64,000 nucleotides of DNA, taken from Syncephalis plumigaleata. Lineage: Eukaryota; Zoopagomycota; Zoopagomycetes; Zoopagales; Piptocephalidaceae. A program made the position numbers and the translations under genes. The stretch is taken from positions 248,001 to 312,000 of the forward strand of contig JAIXMF010000008.1 in the NCBI GenBank assembly GCA_025201365.1, given 5' to 3'. Below are positions 35,089 to 48,500 of the stretch, one piece after another. The notes below the pieces were generated by a model. It had not been told where the DNA came from. It was given only the letters and a program-made list of their open reading frames with translations, and did not search any database. Within the stretch, counting starts at the first letter, position 1, and every line of letters starts with the position of its first letter.

Positions 35089-38000
35089 TCAAATGAGCTC
35101 AGTACATATAAATAGTGTTGATTGTAGTAGTGGATCACCCTTGTAATCACGTAAGGGTATATGCTTAAAGCCTTGTAGATATTAAGTAAAAGAAAGAAGG
35201 AAAGAAAGCGAGATTGATTAGTAAGATAACTTGTAGTGAATCACATTCATAAACACATAGATACATCACTTACCGGTATGCAAATTGTTAATTATAACAC
35301 AGAAAGATGCAAGGAATACATCGGATTTAGTCAGTGGTTTCTTTGTCCAAACACTTAATCTAATACATAATGTATATATAATTAGTTCATGATGCTAATA
35401 ATTGAATAACTTGTTTATATTACCGTAAGAATGTCAAATCTATATTATCCACCTTGAATGAGAAATGTTCATTCCAAATGGGATTGAACCCGTTGTCGTT
35501 ACATGCTTGGTAGTCTTCTTCTGAACACCACTAGGACTAATGAGTTGTACGATGCAGTAAGGATCTATGATATTGCCTCCCTCGCTATTCTTCGGTTTAG
35601 GCAATTGTTGTCCCGAGATTATCTAGACAAGTTGTGACAACATGTAGATTAGCGTCTATTGTGCTAAGTAGTGTAGATAGTGTAAACTTACTTGAACGTT
35701 AAGTGTATGCTGTATCACGGTGGGTGCACGTAATACGGAGGGCAAGTAGAGTGATGGCGGTTTAAGTACATAGCCGCATCGACCATTTTGACGAAACATG
35801 GCACGATTTAATTGTACATTAGCATCTAGAGAAATGAGCATATAAGTGATACTGGATCAATACATATATATGTATTTATAGGGAGTACATACCGTAAGTC
35901 TGTAGATTAAGTGCAACCAGTTGACTACCCACACCCCAATGAACAACTGGATCTAATTCGTAGAGTTGATTCGTTTACCCGCTGGATAAATACGCGATAG
36001 ATGTTTACGATTATGATTAATAGCGGCAGCTGGAGATTTCTTGGCCAGTGTAACGGCGGTTAATTCAGCGAAAGAGCACATTTCGTAAATAGCATCATTG
36101 GCTGTGTAATATGAATGAATGAATAAGTGAATAACTAAATGAATAAATGAATTACGCTTACCTCGACTATGATTGTAACTAACAAAGTGTTTAGTTTGAC
36201 AATAAACTGCTAATGCAGCAAGTGATCTTGAAAACTTTTTCAGTTTTACTTTACTGGATGGCTCATTTTCTATTATTATCAATGAATGTATTAGTAAATA
36301 AACAACAAAATATAGCCATTTCTTACCATTAGATTCGGGATCGCCCTCCTCATCTGATGACGATGAAACATTTATACTAATGCTACGTTTCATTGAGAAT
36401 CCATCAGGTTGATTACCCAATCCTTTTGTCTATAACATCATATTTGTATTAGTTATTACTAGCATATATGACTATTACTAATAATGTGCTACCTTAATTA
36501 GAATACGATGCATAAGATCGTGGTGATGGTAGTGATGTCTCATTGGGATTAATAAACTTTGATACAAGCATATCACCGAGTGTATCAATAAGGATTGAAG
36601 CCATACGTTCCTGTTGTGCCAATCCACAGTGCACTTCAAGTGAGAGAATTAACGGATACGGCGAATGAGCGAATGCGTGCTTCTTAATAACTGTAATGAT
36701 TTCTTGAAATGATATCTTGCTTGTTCTACATGCTTCATGTTACTATATCATCTCTGAAAGAAGAAGCAATAGCAATAGCAATAGCTACGCTATACTTACA
36801 GTGTATATCCATGATAGACGATAGGTTCACCATCAGGACCATCCCAACAATCCACTGTAGCATAACAGATAAGCATACATAATGAATAGTAATGAAAACA
36901 TCGACTTACACTCTACACAACGACAACCATTCTCTAGGGCAAATACGTAGGCATCAACAGAGGATTTACCCGTAAGTTGATTACCTACTAGATATCTATA
37001 AATATATAAACAAGTATTATCATCAATAGAACGATGTGATACACTAGTAATCTTACGTGTTATGCGAGGAGTGTATGTAATAATGGCATAGTGGAAACTT
37101 CATATTATGCCATACTTGTTTGTTCACCGCTAAATGAACGGGATTGTCATCACTTTGTAGGAAACGGGAGAACGCTTCAAACGTGATCATATTGGTGGTC
37201 TCATCCGAGTAAGTATCTATTAATGTGGCTAATTCCGTATCTGATAACGGTAGCTAAACTAAACGCGTTAATCGATGATAACCATTCTACCGCAGTTCAT
37301 CGCAATGTCTATTTACCTTTTGTACATTGATAATAAACGATTTAAATTGTTCACGACTCATGTACATGCCATTTGCAGTGGTATGACATGTATTATCATG
37401 CTTATGCTTGGAATACAAATAGAATATATCGGCCAGATCGTGTCGAACATTAAGCGATTGTATCAATGCAATCACTGTCTCGTAGTCAATTTCATTCTCC
37501 TTATTACCGGCTACTTGCTGAATAGATAGACCATTGGATGAGTATGTCATTTAGACTATGAACTGCTTGGCTACTTACTACAAAATGCTGCTTGATATCC
37601 TGTTTACTTAGCGACATGTTCATTTGCTGACAGATACGCGTGAATTCCGGCAATGATATACGTTGATTACCATTCTTATCGGCCATTTTCCATTGTCGAC
37701 GAAGCCATATATTCTCCTGCTCCTTCAACACGAGTTTCTCCTCCTCGTGTCGTGTATGACAATAGCGTAGGGTAAGAATCTGTAGACCAGTTAGCCAATC
37801 GACTTGAACATCATTCGTAGCAGGTACAACGTGTACCAATTCATAGTGAGATCCATCCAGGTAAACAATACTGAACGCGCGTAACTGCATCGATGCATCC
37901 ATTTCTGGCATATCACGCATCGCCTGTGGTAATGACTGATCCACACGGCACTCCTTGATACTCTCGATGTTTACTAGTACAATCGTATATAAGTAATAGG

Positions 38001-38649
38001 AATACACATATGTGATTGATATTAGCATTATTAGCTGCTACTACTTACTGCACTTCTCTTTGTTACTCTTTTCCGATCGTATGATAATGCGTAGTTGTGC
38101 CAACTCCACCCAGATATGATACGTCTTTAGTCGACGCTTATTCGCTTTGAATACAAGCACATCTACACCGCTAAGCATGCTGGCCGGCAGATCATCGCTT
38201 AGTACATCCAGGGTAGTTTGGCCTGCCTCGCTACTGTCCCGCTCCCTATTGTCCAATAGTGTATTAACCGGTACGGTAGAACTACGATACAATACGCTTG
38301 GCATGGTGGCAGCATGTTGTAGCGGTTCTTTCGAGGATGTATTGGTCATTAGGATTATATTGGAATGAGCGGTAGATTCACCAGTGGTCAGCGTAGTTAC
38401 CACTTCTTTAGAGGATGCAGGAACAGAGTTTGGTGGTACTACTTTAGCTTCCGTATTGTTAGACGACACCTCCTTGTCGTTAACTGTATTTTGAGTGTCC
38501 ACTTGAGATGCAGTAGTAGTAGCAGTAGTAGTAGCAGCAGTAGCAGTAGCAGTAGCAGTAGTGGTGGTCAAATTGCTTGTACTTGTAGTCACTACTGATG
38601 CAGTTGCCGTTTGGTTGGCAATATTGCTTATAATACTATTGATGGTCAT
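35089..38649 (-). CDS. Phosphoinositide-specific phospholipase C, delta type
   Basis: A multi-exon gene on the minus strand. I take the ATG at 38649 (exon 1 to 38049). After a Thr/Ala-rich N terminus come a PH-like region (38200-37700), EF hands (KMADKNGNQRISLPEF at about 37690), the X domain (about 37240-36490, with SSHNTYLVGNQLTGKSS, DCWDGPDGEP and VYHGYTL), a Ser/acidic linker, the Y domain (about 36100-35900, LSRIYPAGKRINSTNY), a segment CGYVLKPPSLYLP, and a C2 domain ending in GFKHIPLRDYKGDP and a stop at 35089-35091. The X-domain His residues of catalysis are present. It hydrolyses PIP2 to IP3 and diacylglycerol at the membrane in a Ca2+-dependent way. Single-base frame breaks lie near 36510 and 35500. 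Confidence 0.88.
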
Positions 38650-38958
38650 TGTGTACAAATATACTACTAATACTACCAATACTAATAGTCAAGTCGTTGT
38701 AAGGTATGAAATGCAAAGAGAGAAGAGAGAGAGAGAAAGAGAATAGCGTGTTAGTAGTAAAGCATGACGTGTGGTTATTTTATCTACTTTGTCCATACTG
38801 TGAATTACAAATGGAATGTGATGATAGGTAGACTTTATTTATGTGTAATTACGATACGCTCAGTGTTTGTAGATAGGTCAATCGAGTACTATTATCATCA
38901 GCCGGTCTAGTATGCTATCGTGTCAATAATATGGTATCGTGTATGCATAACGTGTTGC

Positions 38959-39763
38959 CTACCTATTCACGGCAATCCATTTGGGTTCCTAGTAATTTAC
39001 AATGATATGCGGTTAGTATCAAACATGATAATGCTACAGGTATACGTACATCCTTGAATAGTCTCATGACATGAATAAAGTCATGCTCATCTAGCGTGAA
39101 ACGATGATATATACCAGCCGGCTAATTGTTGAATAAGAACAAAACTATGTTATTGAGCCATGTATGATCATTAATGATCAACCTACCAATACAATAAGAT
39201 CATTACGCTCCGTAAAAATACGAATCCATTCATCGTTTTTATCTGGTAGCAAGTGCAGCATATATTAGTTGTAATCGAATCAATAACCACGTACAACATA
39301 CCTCGCACGTCAAAGTAGCCTGAACCATCCAGTATAAATCGGATTTCCTCATCTTCGTGTAGATGTCTAGACACATTGATCAATTAGTTATTGCCACTTT
39401 ATTCTATAGTATTATTATTATAACTACTCGCTCACTACTTACTCTGTAAAGAATGTCTTGATCTTAGTTGGATAGTCCGGTAGACGTTCTGGTGAAATAG
39501 TAATCTACATCAAGATTAAACATTGTCTAGATAACGTATGACACTTTGTAGCGAATAGTGGCTGTACACACCTCGTCTCGATTCTTGTATTCGCGTTCTT
39601 TACATATCGTTTCCAGTTGCTCCATACGGTCGCTATCGTTTAAGTGCCAATAGAGAACGCCCACCTGCTCGAGTTGCTCCACTGTTACCGGACGGGAGGG
39701 CGTGTACTCGTGAGCACCACGCTGATCCTCATTGGTATTCTCGTTGTAATAGTAAGCACGCAT
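38959..39763 (-). CDS. ADI1: Acireductone dioxygenase (methionine salvage)
   Basis: Six exons (39763-39572, 39504-39443, 39366-39302, 39242-39187, 39121-39050, 38988-38959) join in frame to 158 residues. The cupin metal site [10 protein letters not shown] is present, followed by the second His in [10 protein letters not shown]. The N-terminal MRAYYYNE and the VGVLYWHLN segment are typical. The enzyme converts acireductone to the 2-keto acid precursor of methionine (Fe form) in the methylthioadenosine salvage cycle. Introns are 60-76 nt. It is transcribed in the same direction as the PLC gene just downstream and divergently from the 7TM gene at 40527. Confidence 0.93.
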
Positions 39764-40526
39764 ACTGCTCCTGCTAGAATGTAATATAAACTACCAAAGA
39801 GATGAAGAAGGGAAAGACTAGGCGTTGTTAGAAGAGGACGACGACGACGACGACGACAAGGAGAAAGTTGAGGTTTGACTTTGCTTGTCCGTGCTATTAG
39901 TGGAAAACATCGGTTGATAGGCAGCATTTCTAAAGATTAACAACGCTAGATATCTACAAGAAAACTAATCGTATCTTAGTACCTTTCCTTTTTAGCATTC
40001 TACTTTTTTATTCACTTCATTCAATTATTATTTTGTAGTCTAGTTCATAGCATAAAGTTTATGACGTTACATACCTCACGATACTACAATCCACGCATTT
40101 GGGTCCATAATAAATCACGTGTTTTGTTGTAAAAATGCGTCACACTATAATAACAAAATTAAATGAGCCAAGGCGGGTTACCTGTTTGCATAAAGAGGCA
40201 GTGCCATATTTAGCACGGCCATTGTTTAGTGAGTTTACTTTTAGCAGCGTCACAATATGAACTGGCTGTAACAACTCATAGACACAAAAAAGCGGCTATT
40301 TTTATCATTGCCTATGCCTCTCTCTCTCTCATCCGACAATAGGATACCAAACTTTAAATGCGATTGTTGCATGGTACAATGCGAATATAAATACAAAGCG
40401 TAATTACGCTTTTCTTTAATCTCAATCAACCAAGGATAAAAAGCATTCATTCGTAAATATAACAACAGCATTAGCATAAGCATTAGCATCATTAGCATCA
40501 TTAGCATCTAAATTAGTTTCTCAACC
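39764..40526. other. Divergent intergenic region with CGA microsatellite
   Basis: This contains a (GAC/CGA)n run at about 39837-39860 and AT-rich DNA. It presumably holds the promoters of acireductone dioxygenase and the 7TM ectodomain gene. TATAAATA-like sequence lies near 40386. No gene is supported; the open frame at 40250-40507 on the minus strand is a low-complexity Met/Leu run. Confidence 0.35.
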
Positions 40527-42450
40527 ATGTTCATTAATATCTCTCGCGTGCTACCTCTAATTAGCGCAATATGCGCCACCTGTCTACTCCTTTATCAAAA
40601 GCGTCGATATCTCTATTACATCATTCTAATAATACTCTCCAGAAGCATACTCCTACTTTTCCTACATGTAATTTCTTTGGTGTACCAGCCGAGCTCTTTA
40701 ATATCACTGGCATTGTAGTTGCACCATCCTTTTCCAAAACCGTTCCTTGCACATTTCAACAAAATATAATCGAATCGGTTTCTCAACTACTGACCGAGTT
40801 TGATCATAATATCACATCAGTCATCGTGTTAGCGCATCAAAATCAGGCCAGCTACGCTCATTGTACCTCATTGAATAAGGTGGGTTATTGACGTAGTACA
40901 TACGCACAATAGGTATGTGTCTTTGTCTTATGCGTGTCTATAGGTGTACACGGCTGCACGCGAGTACGGCAACTGGTTTTCCTCCCATGTTGGCCCTGCC
41001 ATCACCGCTGTAGCCTACGTGGCAACAGAAGATGCAAGTCATACTGCGGGCGGTCCTTTTAGTTCGATATACGCCCTAGATCAATACACGCTGCCTAATC
41101 TACGTGAGTTGCCTCTTGTTATTCTACCGGAATCCCGTGCAGAAAATGTCTCCTCCATCGTAGAATATTTACCTGCCATTGCCGTGTTACAACAAGGTAG
41201 GATGTTACATTATTCCACTTGATTAACCAAAAGTAACGCAGCATTCAAAACAATAGAGAATGGCCCTTGGAATGACATTGTTTTCTCGCTAGTTTATCGC
41301 GTGTTCATTTGGACGTTGTTTGCCATTAGCATGTTCCTTATCGTGCGTACAATAATTATTCTTGGCTTGCTGGCTAGATCAAAGCAATTAAAACTGGAAC
41401 TTCGCACGTTTGTCGTGGTTATTGCCTTGGCATCCTCGATATGTAAGTGCTCTTACAATACGAATACAATAATGCTATAGACTAAACCTACATACCCTAC
41501 AGTGTTCACCAGTCAGTTATTATTGAATTACATTACATTTGCCGCTAGAACCCTTTCGGAAATCAGTTATATCCTATCATTCGTCGCCATCTACATGCTA
41601 CTCTTGTCGTGGTAAGTCAAGCAAGTGTCGATATTATTAGCTACTGGTTAACACTTGCCTAGGGAGTCGGTTCAAACGGTAATGCAAATTGAACGACCCG
41701 TCACGCTGATGCGTATCATCATCTATAGCTGCTTGGTATTGCAGATATTCAGCTACTCCTTCCAGCTTGCTATTAATACGTTCCTTATCACTTCCTATCA
41801 AATGATCTTTAAGACCGTGATCCTCTACCTTAATATCTTCCTATACACCACCAGTGCCTTTAACTTTCTCTATTACAGTAAGTGCATCGATACACCTCTA
41901 TGGAATCGTAAGCTCATCCTACATCTATAGCTTTCTTCTTTTACTTGAAGCAGAAGAATCACGAGATCAGTCTCTCCACGTGCTACGTACTTGCTCGCGT
42001 AAGTTATTTGGTAAACCCGCACGAATGGCTACATTAACACTAGTATTGATCATCTAGATGAGCTATATCTCGCTATTCTGCTTCATCAGCTACATTATGC
42101 TCGATCTAAGCGACATAATGTATTTGGTACCATCATTGAGCAACACTATTCCCATTTCTATTATGCGTCTCGTATTCTTCTACTTGGCCAACACAATTCG
42201 CTCGTTTGTCCTGCTATTCATTCTGGGTATGCGTGTCAACGACGAGTCAATTGCCGCGAGAGTGGTCAACTGCGTGGACATCTACAATATATGGGTGTTG
42301 CTGCGTAACAACCAGTATCAGGTTGAATCGCATAATAGTAACGCGAAAAAGTGGAATCTCTCCACCAACAAAATGATGAATAGTTTCCCGACGGATAATT
42401 CCTCGGAAGTATCGTTTGACGACTACGATATTGGCAATAACTTTTCTTGA
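40527..42450 (+). CDS. Seven-transmembrane protein with large extracellular N-terminal domain
   Basis: Exons 40527-40879, 40944-41196, 41257-41442, 41503-41611, 41663-41877, 41931-41998 and 42058-42450 are joined by short GT-AG introns. A hydrophobic leader (ISRVLPLISAICATCLLL) precedes an ectodomain of about 200 residues with Cys, Asn-X-Thr sites and PA-domain-like features. Seven hydrophobic helices follow, from VFIWTLFAISMFLIV to FFYLANTIRSFVLLFILGM, then a cytoplasmic tail rich in Ser/Asn/Asp. The layout is that of a receptor; I cannot place it in a named GPCR family. The leader frame and the ectodomain frame differ by one base near 40590-40620, so either the start is the ATG at 40571 without a signal peptide or a base is missing. 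Confidence 0.7.
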
Positions 42451-42615
42451 ACTACAATAAACACATTGATATTTTATTATTACTATTATTACTATTCATT
42501 CTATCGCGTAATAGATTACCATTAGAGAGAGGTCACCTTCTTTTTTATTAATATCTCGTGCAATTATTTAACTACGTGGAAACAAGAAAAGTAAGAAATA
42601 TATCATGCATAAAAT

Positions 42616-43870
42616 TTACAGTATAAAACATTGACGTCGCAGTCGTTGCATTCGTGTGCGTAACGATGCACGAGCGGCTATGTCAAACACGTCATCGACA
42701 CCCGATAGATCGAGTGCCGAGCATTCCACGTAGCGTATAGCGCCAATCCGTTTGGCCATCGTTTCTCCCTGTACACCATACCGAAATCGTTATTATTGAC
42801 GCAATTTTATCGCGAATAAAAGCTGCTTACCTGTTCATAAGTTACAATTGCTGTTCCATCCTCGGATCCCGGTTCACGAAGTGAATCATTACCGTATTGT
42901 CCGCTTGCCACGGCAACTGCCGCTGCCGACATTGAAGCGATGCCATGACCGCCAGAACGATAATTATTGCTATCGCCCAGAAGACTATTACGATGGGTGA
43001 TACCCGGCTCATTCCTACCATTTTGCGAGAGATGACGAGATACACGATGATATTGCGAGTAGACGTTCCCCGAATGATGTCGATGAACGGGATTGCCGTA
43101 GACGAGTCCACGTTCCGGTTGCAAGCTACTATGACGTGCATTGGGTGTGGTCGATCCGGGCGAGTCAGCTCGATTGGGGATGGCCGCACCATTGGCATCC
43201 ACCGCTAGATTGCCATTCATCGCGCGCTTACGTAAATCTGTTTTGCAACCAACCAAGATGGTTGGAACGTGCTCGCAAAAATGGGAAACCTCAGGTGCCC
43301 ACTGTTGTTGCATGTCATAAGTACATCTAAACTAATCGTTCTATTTACGTGATAACATTACCTTGTCGGCCACATTGTAGAAGGAGCGTCCATTTACCAC
43401 CGAGAAACAAATAAGAACCACATCGGTTTCGGGATAGGATAATGGACGTAAACGATCGTATTCTTCCTGGCCCGCCGTGTCCCATAGCGCGAGTTCAACC
43501 TGTCGACCATTTGACGTTTTCACATGAGCCAAGTAATTCTCGAATACTGTAGGCAGATATCCCTATGTATTAATTATATATCAATGATATATCGTCCATT
43601 TAGTCATAAAACACCGTGTGTACTATAATTTAATTTGCTAGTGTAATTCACTCCACTTACTTGAGGAAAACTACCAGTGGAGTAAACAATGAGCAGACAT
43701 GTCTTGCCACATGCACCATCACCCACGACCACTAATTTCTTTCTAATAGCAGTGGAAGCGTATCCGCTAACATCATTTCCAGCACTTCTACCAGTTGTAT
43801 TTGTAGTGGATAACGATGCCTTTGAATGTGCCGTTGACGAGCACACCGATAGACGATGCCATTGTGACAT
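42616..43870 (-). CDS. Rho-family small GTPase with a long insert
   Basis: Four exons (43870-43661, 43562-43362, 43301-42831, 42768-42616) join in frame to 344 residues, far longer than the usual 190-210. G1 is GDGACGKT, the effector region is [10 protein letters not shown]3 is [17 protein letters not shown], and GCKTDLR is the G4 region. The C terminus CFIL is a CAAX box predicting geranylgeranylation and membrane attachment. There is a Ser/Thr-rich N-terminal extension of about 47 residues. About 110 extra residues, rich in Asn, Gly, Ser and His, sit at the Rho-insert position between TDLRKR and VTYEQGE. It acts as a GTP-dependent switch for actin and polarity; the exact subtype is unclear. 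The insert is in frame within one exon, so it is not a retained intron. Confidence 0.9.
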
Positions 43871-44862
43871 GACAATTATAGGCAAGTGAATAAATATTGA
43901 TACATTAGTATTATCGTCCACTTATCATTGTACACTACACGCTTACCGTCATAATGAACAAAATAGGCAATCTTTAGGGAAAATGAAATACACGCAATCG
44001 CTCAGTCACGCGCAGTCACACACACACGAATACACGCGTAAAAGAGCAATAGACTAAAATGACAAGTATACTCGAGTAACTTTTATGGAGGAGAGAAAGG
44101 ATGTAATCAGTTGTATATGCGCATTAAAAAAGACGATTATAGATTTAAACGGTAGTGAGCAGTGTAATGTCTAGATGTCTAATGCGTCAACTGCCGATAA
44201 AAAATGTGAATGACGATCTAGTAAAGGGAAAACAACATTTGACAATCTGTCAATGCTGTCACTTCTTGACGGGAGAGCTAGTCTTTGTTACGAGAATCCA
44301 ACAGGATAGTAGGATGGACTGGCGTTTGGCTATACAGCAATAGGGAAAAGAACAAACAATAAGGCACAATAAGGTTGGCAAGTAGAAATGGGGAAATAGC
44401 CAGTCATGTCAATATTGAAATGATGACAATGGCAGTAATAATAATGACAACGATAACAAGGATAGTAACAATGACGTTGGTTGTCTCGGTAACCATTAAA
44501 TCCAATAACAATTGCTTATTTGCGTCATCTAAACATGTAATCAAGTGCCTCGTGCTTACATTTGCAGGGTTATTCATTAATTTACGCTGTTAGTAAAGAA
44601 TAATTATGTATGTAACCGGCTGATTATTGTTTTTGTTATTGTTTTTCTATTATCAAGCCATTGTTTTGGTTAACAACCATCTCTTGTTATGCATCAAGTA
44701 AATAAAGTAGATGGTTTATTTTGATTTAATGCTTGTTAGTAGTAATAGGAGTAGTATTGCTAATACGATGTGTGTATGATGCATGTTGTGTGATCTTAAT
44801 GCGTATTATTATCGTTTACATACCGGTGACAACAGTGACTATTCAGCGTGTATTATTCATCC
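43871..44862. other. Intergenic region without a supported gene
   Basis: AT-rich and low-complexity sequence lies between the Rho GTPase start and the subtilase stop. Short open frames (44155-44343, 44375-44593) show no domain or codon pattern that I recognise. AATAAAGTAG near 44700 on the plus strand is not obviously linked to a gene. Confidence 0.4.
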
Positions 44863-47600
44863 TCAAGTGGGACGTGCAATAGTAACTGTTGGCGATTGCC
44901 AAATGTCATAATCGTTGTCGTTATTAATATCGCCAAATGGACGAAGAGCCATCACGCGCAAGTAGTACCGGCCATTAGGTAGATTGGATACCGTGTGATT
45001 TCCATCTGTTGTCTCGACTCCACCCATCCATGGTAGTGCTAGCTCGCGATTGTCGGCAGTATCGTCATTTCGGGTGAGTAGCTCGCTAATGCTATCTGGT
45101 ACCAATCCCAGTAATTGTTGATCGTCTGCTTGATGGACACGTACGAAAGCGTATCGAGTGGCATACTCCAACCGAATGTAAACCCATGGGAAGTCGAAAT
45201 CCTTCATGGTGTAAGTGGCAGTTTCATTCGGTTGCGAGATTTGCACGTTATTGCTTAGATTTCGCAGGAATGGATAAGGTCCAGGAGTGCGGAATACGTG
45301 GACATCACGTAATCGACCCTTCATACCCATGTAGGGCACGTGGACCGCTTCCTGACTACTAGCCTTACTTGAGCACTGACTTGTATTATTGCTAATAGGA
45401 TCAACCACCACGTAGCCCGAATAGATCCACTTTTCGGCATCGGGTAGACGACGTGGCGGGGCAATAGTGATGGTGATCTCGCGGGATTGACCGGCCGGCA
45501 CCTCCACATTTCGTTGTGAAAAGGTTACAATGGCGTGTGCCGTTCTTTGTACCGGTACAGATGGCACCATACCAGTCGAGTTGAAACCTTGCACGGATAA
45601 AGCTGGCAAATGACTTAGGCGATAGGTCTTCGTTTCGCCATGGTTATTGGCTACGGTAATGGTACGTGTGATGTGTGCTCCATTACTATCCAGCTGATCT
45701 GTATCATTAAGAGCCAAACGAGAAGGTGTGACACGAGTCTTGCCAAAGACCGCCTGCTGTACATCGACGACGCCCGCTCCTTGTTGTACCACTGGCGATG
45801 CAATCCAGTGTCTGGTCGACGATTGCACGGCGGGTTTGGCGGCATTCTGGAATGTTTCGCGGATGTTCGCATTGGTGACATTGGTACCATTATGCGCTTG
45901 CAGGTAGAGTGCCAACGAACCCGCGATATAAGGGCTGGCCATTGACGTGCCGCTAAGTGTCGCGTACCCATTGCTAAGTGACATCGGGAAAGTCGAGTAG
46001 ATCTGACCGCCAGGTGCTGCCAAATCCGGCTTGAGTTCTAGCATGGGACCAGCTCCCCATGATGAAAAACTGGATACCTTGCCACCATTAGAGTTGACGA
46101 TATACCGAGCGGTGGACTCGAAGGTGACGCGCACTGTCTTGCCATTGGTGTTAGCGCCCATCGCTTCAATTAGTGCCTCACCCTCGGCTTTTGGAATGCC
46201 AACCAGCGAGATGGCGTCTCTATTGTCAACGAGCGGTGGTAGATCGCCATCTACATTGTTGTAAACTATGACGGCGACAGCACCGGCATTTCCGGCCATA
46301 GTGGCTTTTTGATCCATGACACATCCGCCACGCTGTACCAGTACAACATGGCCAGTACGATTATTCGTAAAGGGAGTGCAACCGAACGTGTCGTTTGAAT
46401 TGGGTAGCGATAATGGAACATTGGTAAAGTTAAGCACCTGGCCCGCTCGCGATGGAATATACTCGATGATTCTCTGCGGTAAAACACTGATACTAAATAC
46501 GGTGGCAAAGTATTTTGAACTATCAATAGCCGCGACCGATAGTGCATTATCAGCGAGACCAGGTGATGATGTGGCCCATAATCCGGTGTTGCCGTCATTG
46601 CCAGCGGCAGCCACGACTAGAATACCATGACTTGCTAGTCGTTCCACGGCTAATCCATCCGGCCCATCGGCCCAACGAACAGGCGATACAATCGATAGTT
46701 TACAATCTGCATGCCATCAACGTACGCTCGTTCCATTCCGGCAATAATGAAATCAGAGTCGGCCGTTTCACGACAGCCGAATACTCGATATGCACCAAAT
46801 ATCACGCCTGGTGCCACTCCAGTGACTTTCGTGTCATTGCCGCCGATAATACCTGCAACATGCGTGCCATGTCCATTACAGGTGTCGCGAGGATCGGCAT
46901 CGGGTTTCTGCGTGCCCATACCTTGAAATGCATCGCCTACAAAGTCGTAGCCATAGGCAACTCGACAATTAAGACCGAAGCAACCGCCCAAAGCTGGATG
47001 CGTATAATCGATACCCGAGTCGACCACGCCCACTTTAATGCCGTGGCCATTATACTGCGTTCGCTGCTGAATATCCTTGACACCCGTTTCCTTGTGCACG
47101 TCGTCCAGTTGGTTAACCGTGGCGATGGTGGTTACATGTGGAGTGGTGATGGATTTTAACGTCCAGACCGCCAGTACGCCATTCATTTTTCGTATTTTTT
47201 CTATGTTATTAGGCGTGGTGTTCACGCTAAAAGCATTCATTAATTTTGTAAATGATAGACGTGGCGTGAACACAATGCCGGCACTTTTCATTGCTGTTTT
47301 CATCGTTTCCTGCTGCTGCACTCTATCATTGCCAGCATCGCTAATTTCTATCATTAATATGTTTTCTGTAATGGCACCATCATTATGAGTGGTATTGCCG
47401 GTGGTGATAGCGGGAGTCGAAGGGATACTAGTGGTAGTGGTGATGTTGCTGTTGTTATTATTGTTGTTAGCTGCTACTTCAGTGGCAGCAGTAGTAATAG
47501 GTATTGTATTAGTGATATCGCTTTGTGGAATAGCAATAGCTTGATCTACGATTTGCAGCACAGCTGCAATACCGAAAGCTACGATAAAATAGAATCGCAT
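44863..47600 (-). CDS. Secreted subtilisin-like serine protease (S8, PA-inserted) 1
   Basis: The frame starts at ATG 47600 with a signal peptide (MRFYFIVAFGIAAVLQIV) followed by a Thr/Asn-rich pro-region with an inhibitor-like segment. The catalytic triad is visible: VGVVDSGIDYTHPALGG (Asp, about 47010), NGHGTHVAGIIGG (His, about 46855) and SGTSMASPYIAG (Ser, about 45935). A PA domain lies between His and Ser (GCVMDQKATMAGNAGAVAVIVYNN), then a C-terminal Fn3-like region. This is the layout of secreted S8A proteases such as minor extracellular protease Vpr or fungal cuticle-degrading proteases. Length is about 912 residues. One base is missing near 46690, where VNLSIVSP would be expected. A paralogue lies at 61908-64000. 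Confidence 0.88.
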
Positions 47601-47974
47601 GGTATATGGATGTAATAGGTTAAAAAAGGGGAAAAGACTATGCTGGTCAATTCCTATCGAGACCAATTGCACGATAGGATGACAATGGGAATAGTAGAGT
47701 GAATGAAGGGATGCGGATGATACGAAGAAGCATTCCAAATACATGATAGAACCATGTAGATTTATATGTTCCGCAGTAGATTGGCGGATCTATAAGGAAA
47801 GAATGTTCCATTATTAAAGTAAATTGCAATTACTTGCTTAGGACATACATAATCTATATAAGGTATTTCTAAATATGAATACATTCCGAATAATGCCGTT
47901 GTAACTACCGAAATACTCACTTGTATAGAATAGAAAAAGCAATTGGAATACTATGGAATTCTTCATAATATATG
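47601..47974. other. Upstream region of subtilase 1 next to the right arm
   Basis: About 370 bases of AT-rich promoter sequence; TATATAGATT and similar AT elements are present on the minus strand (47850-47870). No gene was seen. Confidence 0.35.
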
Positions 47975-48389
47975 ACTTACAAAAATGGAAACCATGTCTA
48001 TTACGGCTATCTTGGATGATGATTATTGACATGCAAGTATCGAATGCTTTATTCCGCGTTGAATTGATTGTCATGCATTGCTTAATATCTGTGTTTATTC
48101 GAGTATGTATCGTGAATACGGTAATGCAAGCCTCGTATCATTTAATACCATTGGTACCTTTGCTGCAATTGTATAATACTGCTTATAGCTCAGCAACAAA
48201 TAGATAAAGTGACAAAGGACGGTGATATAATGTTGAGTATTGCTAGTAATTGTACTAGTAGGATTCAGTATGTGCTACACAAGTCTATAAGCAACTGGGA
48301 AGCTGTTGGTAGAGTAAACTGCATGTGTATGCAAATGAATGAATGGATTTATTAGATCATCGAGTATGCTGATTCATACAGCGTAACCA

Positions 48390-48500
48390 ATAATGACAAT
48401 AGATCATATTAATTGGATGAATATCGTATCGTATTATAGATGCCATCAAGTATGTTCATGTCCATATGATTGTGGGATCATTCGATGACATGCCGTGATA
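48390..48500 (+). repeat. Short dispersed repeat, copy 3 (partial)
   Basis: This holds GATCATATTAATTGGATGAAT, a cytosine-poor middle and CATATGATTGTGGGATCATT with CGATGACATG, matching the centre of the family. It runs straight into the POP 5' flank, and so marks one of the joints where the two arms differ in order. Confidence 0.65.

Noticed and set aside
42831-43301. Retained intron in the Rho GTPase gene
   Set aside because: The extra segment is in frame, stop-free and lacks a convincing internal donor and acceptor pair that would restore a standard-length Rho protein.
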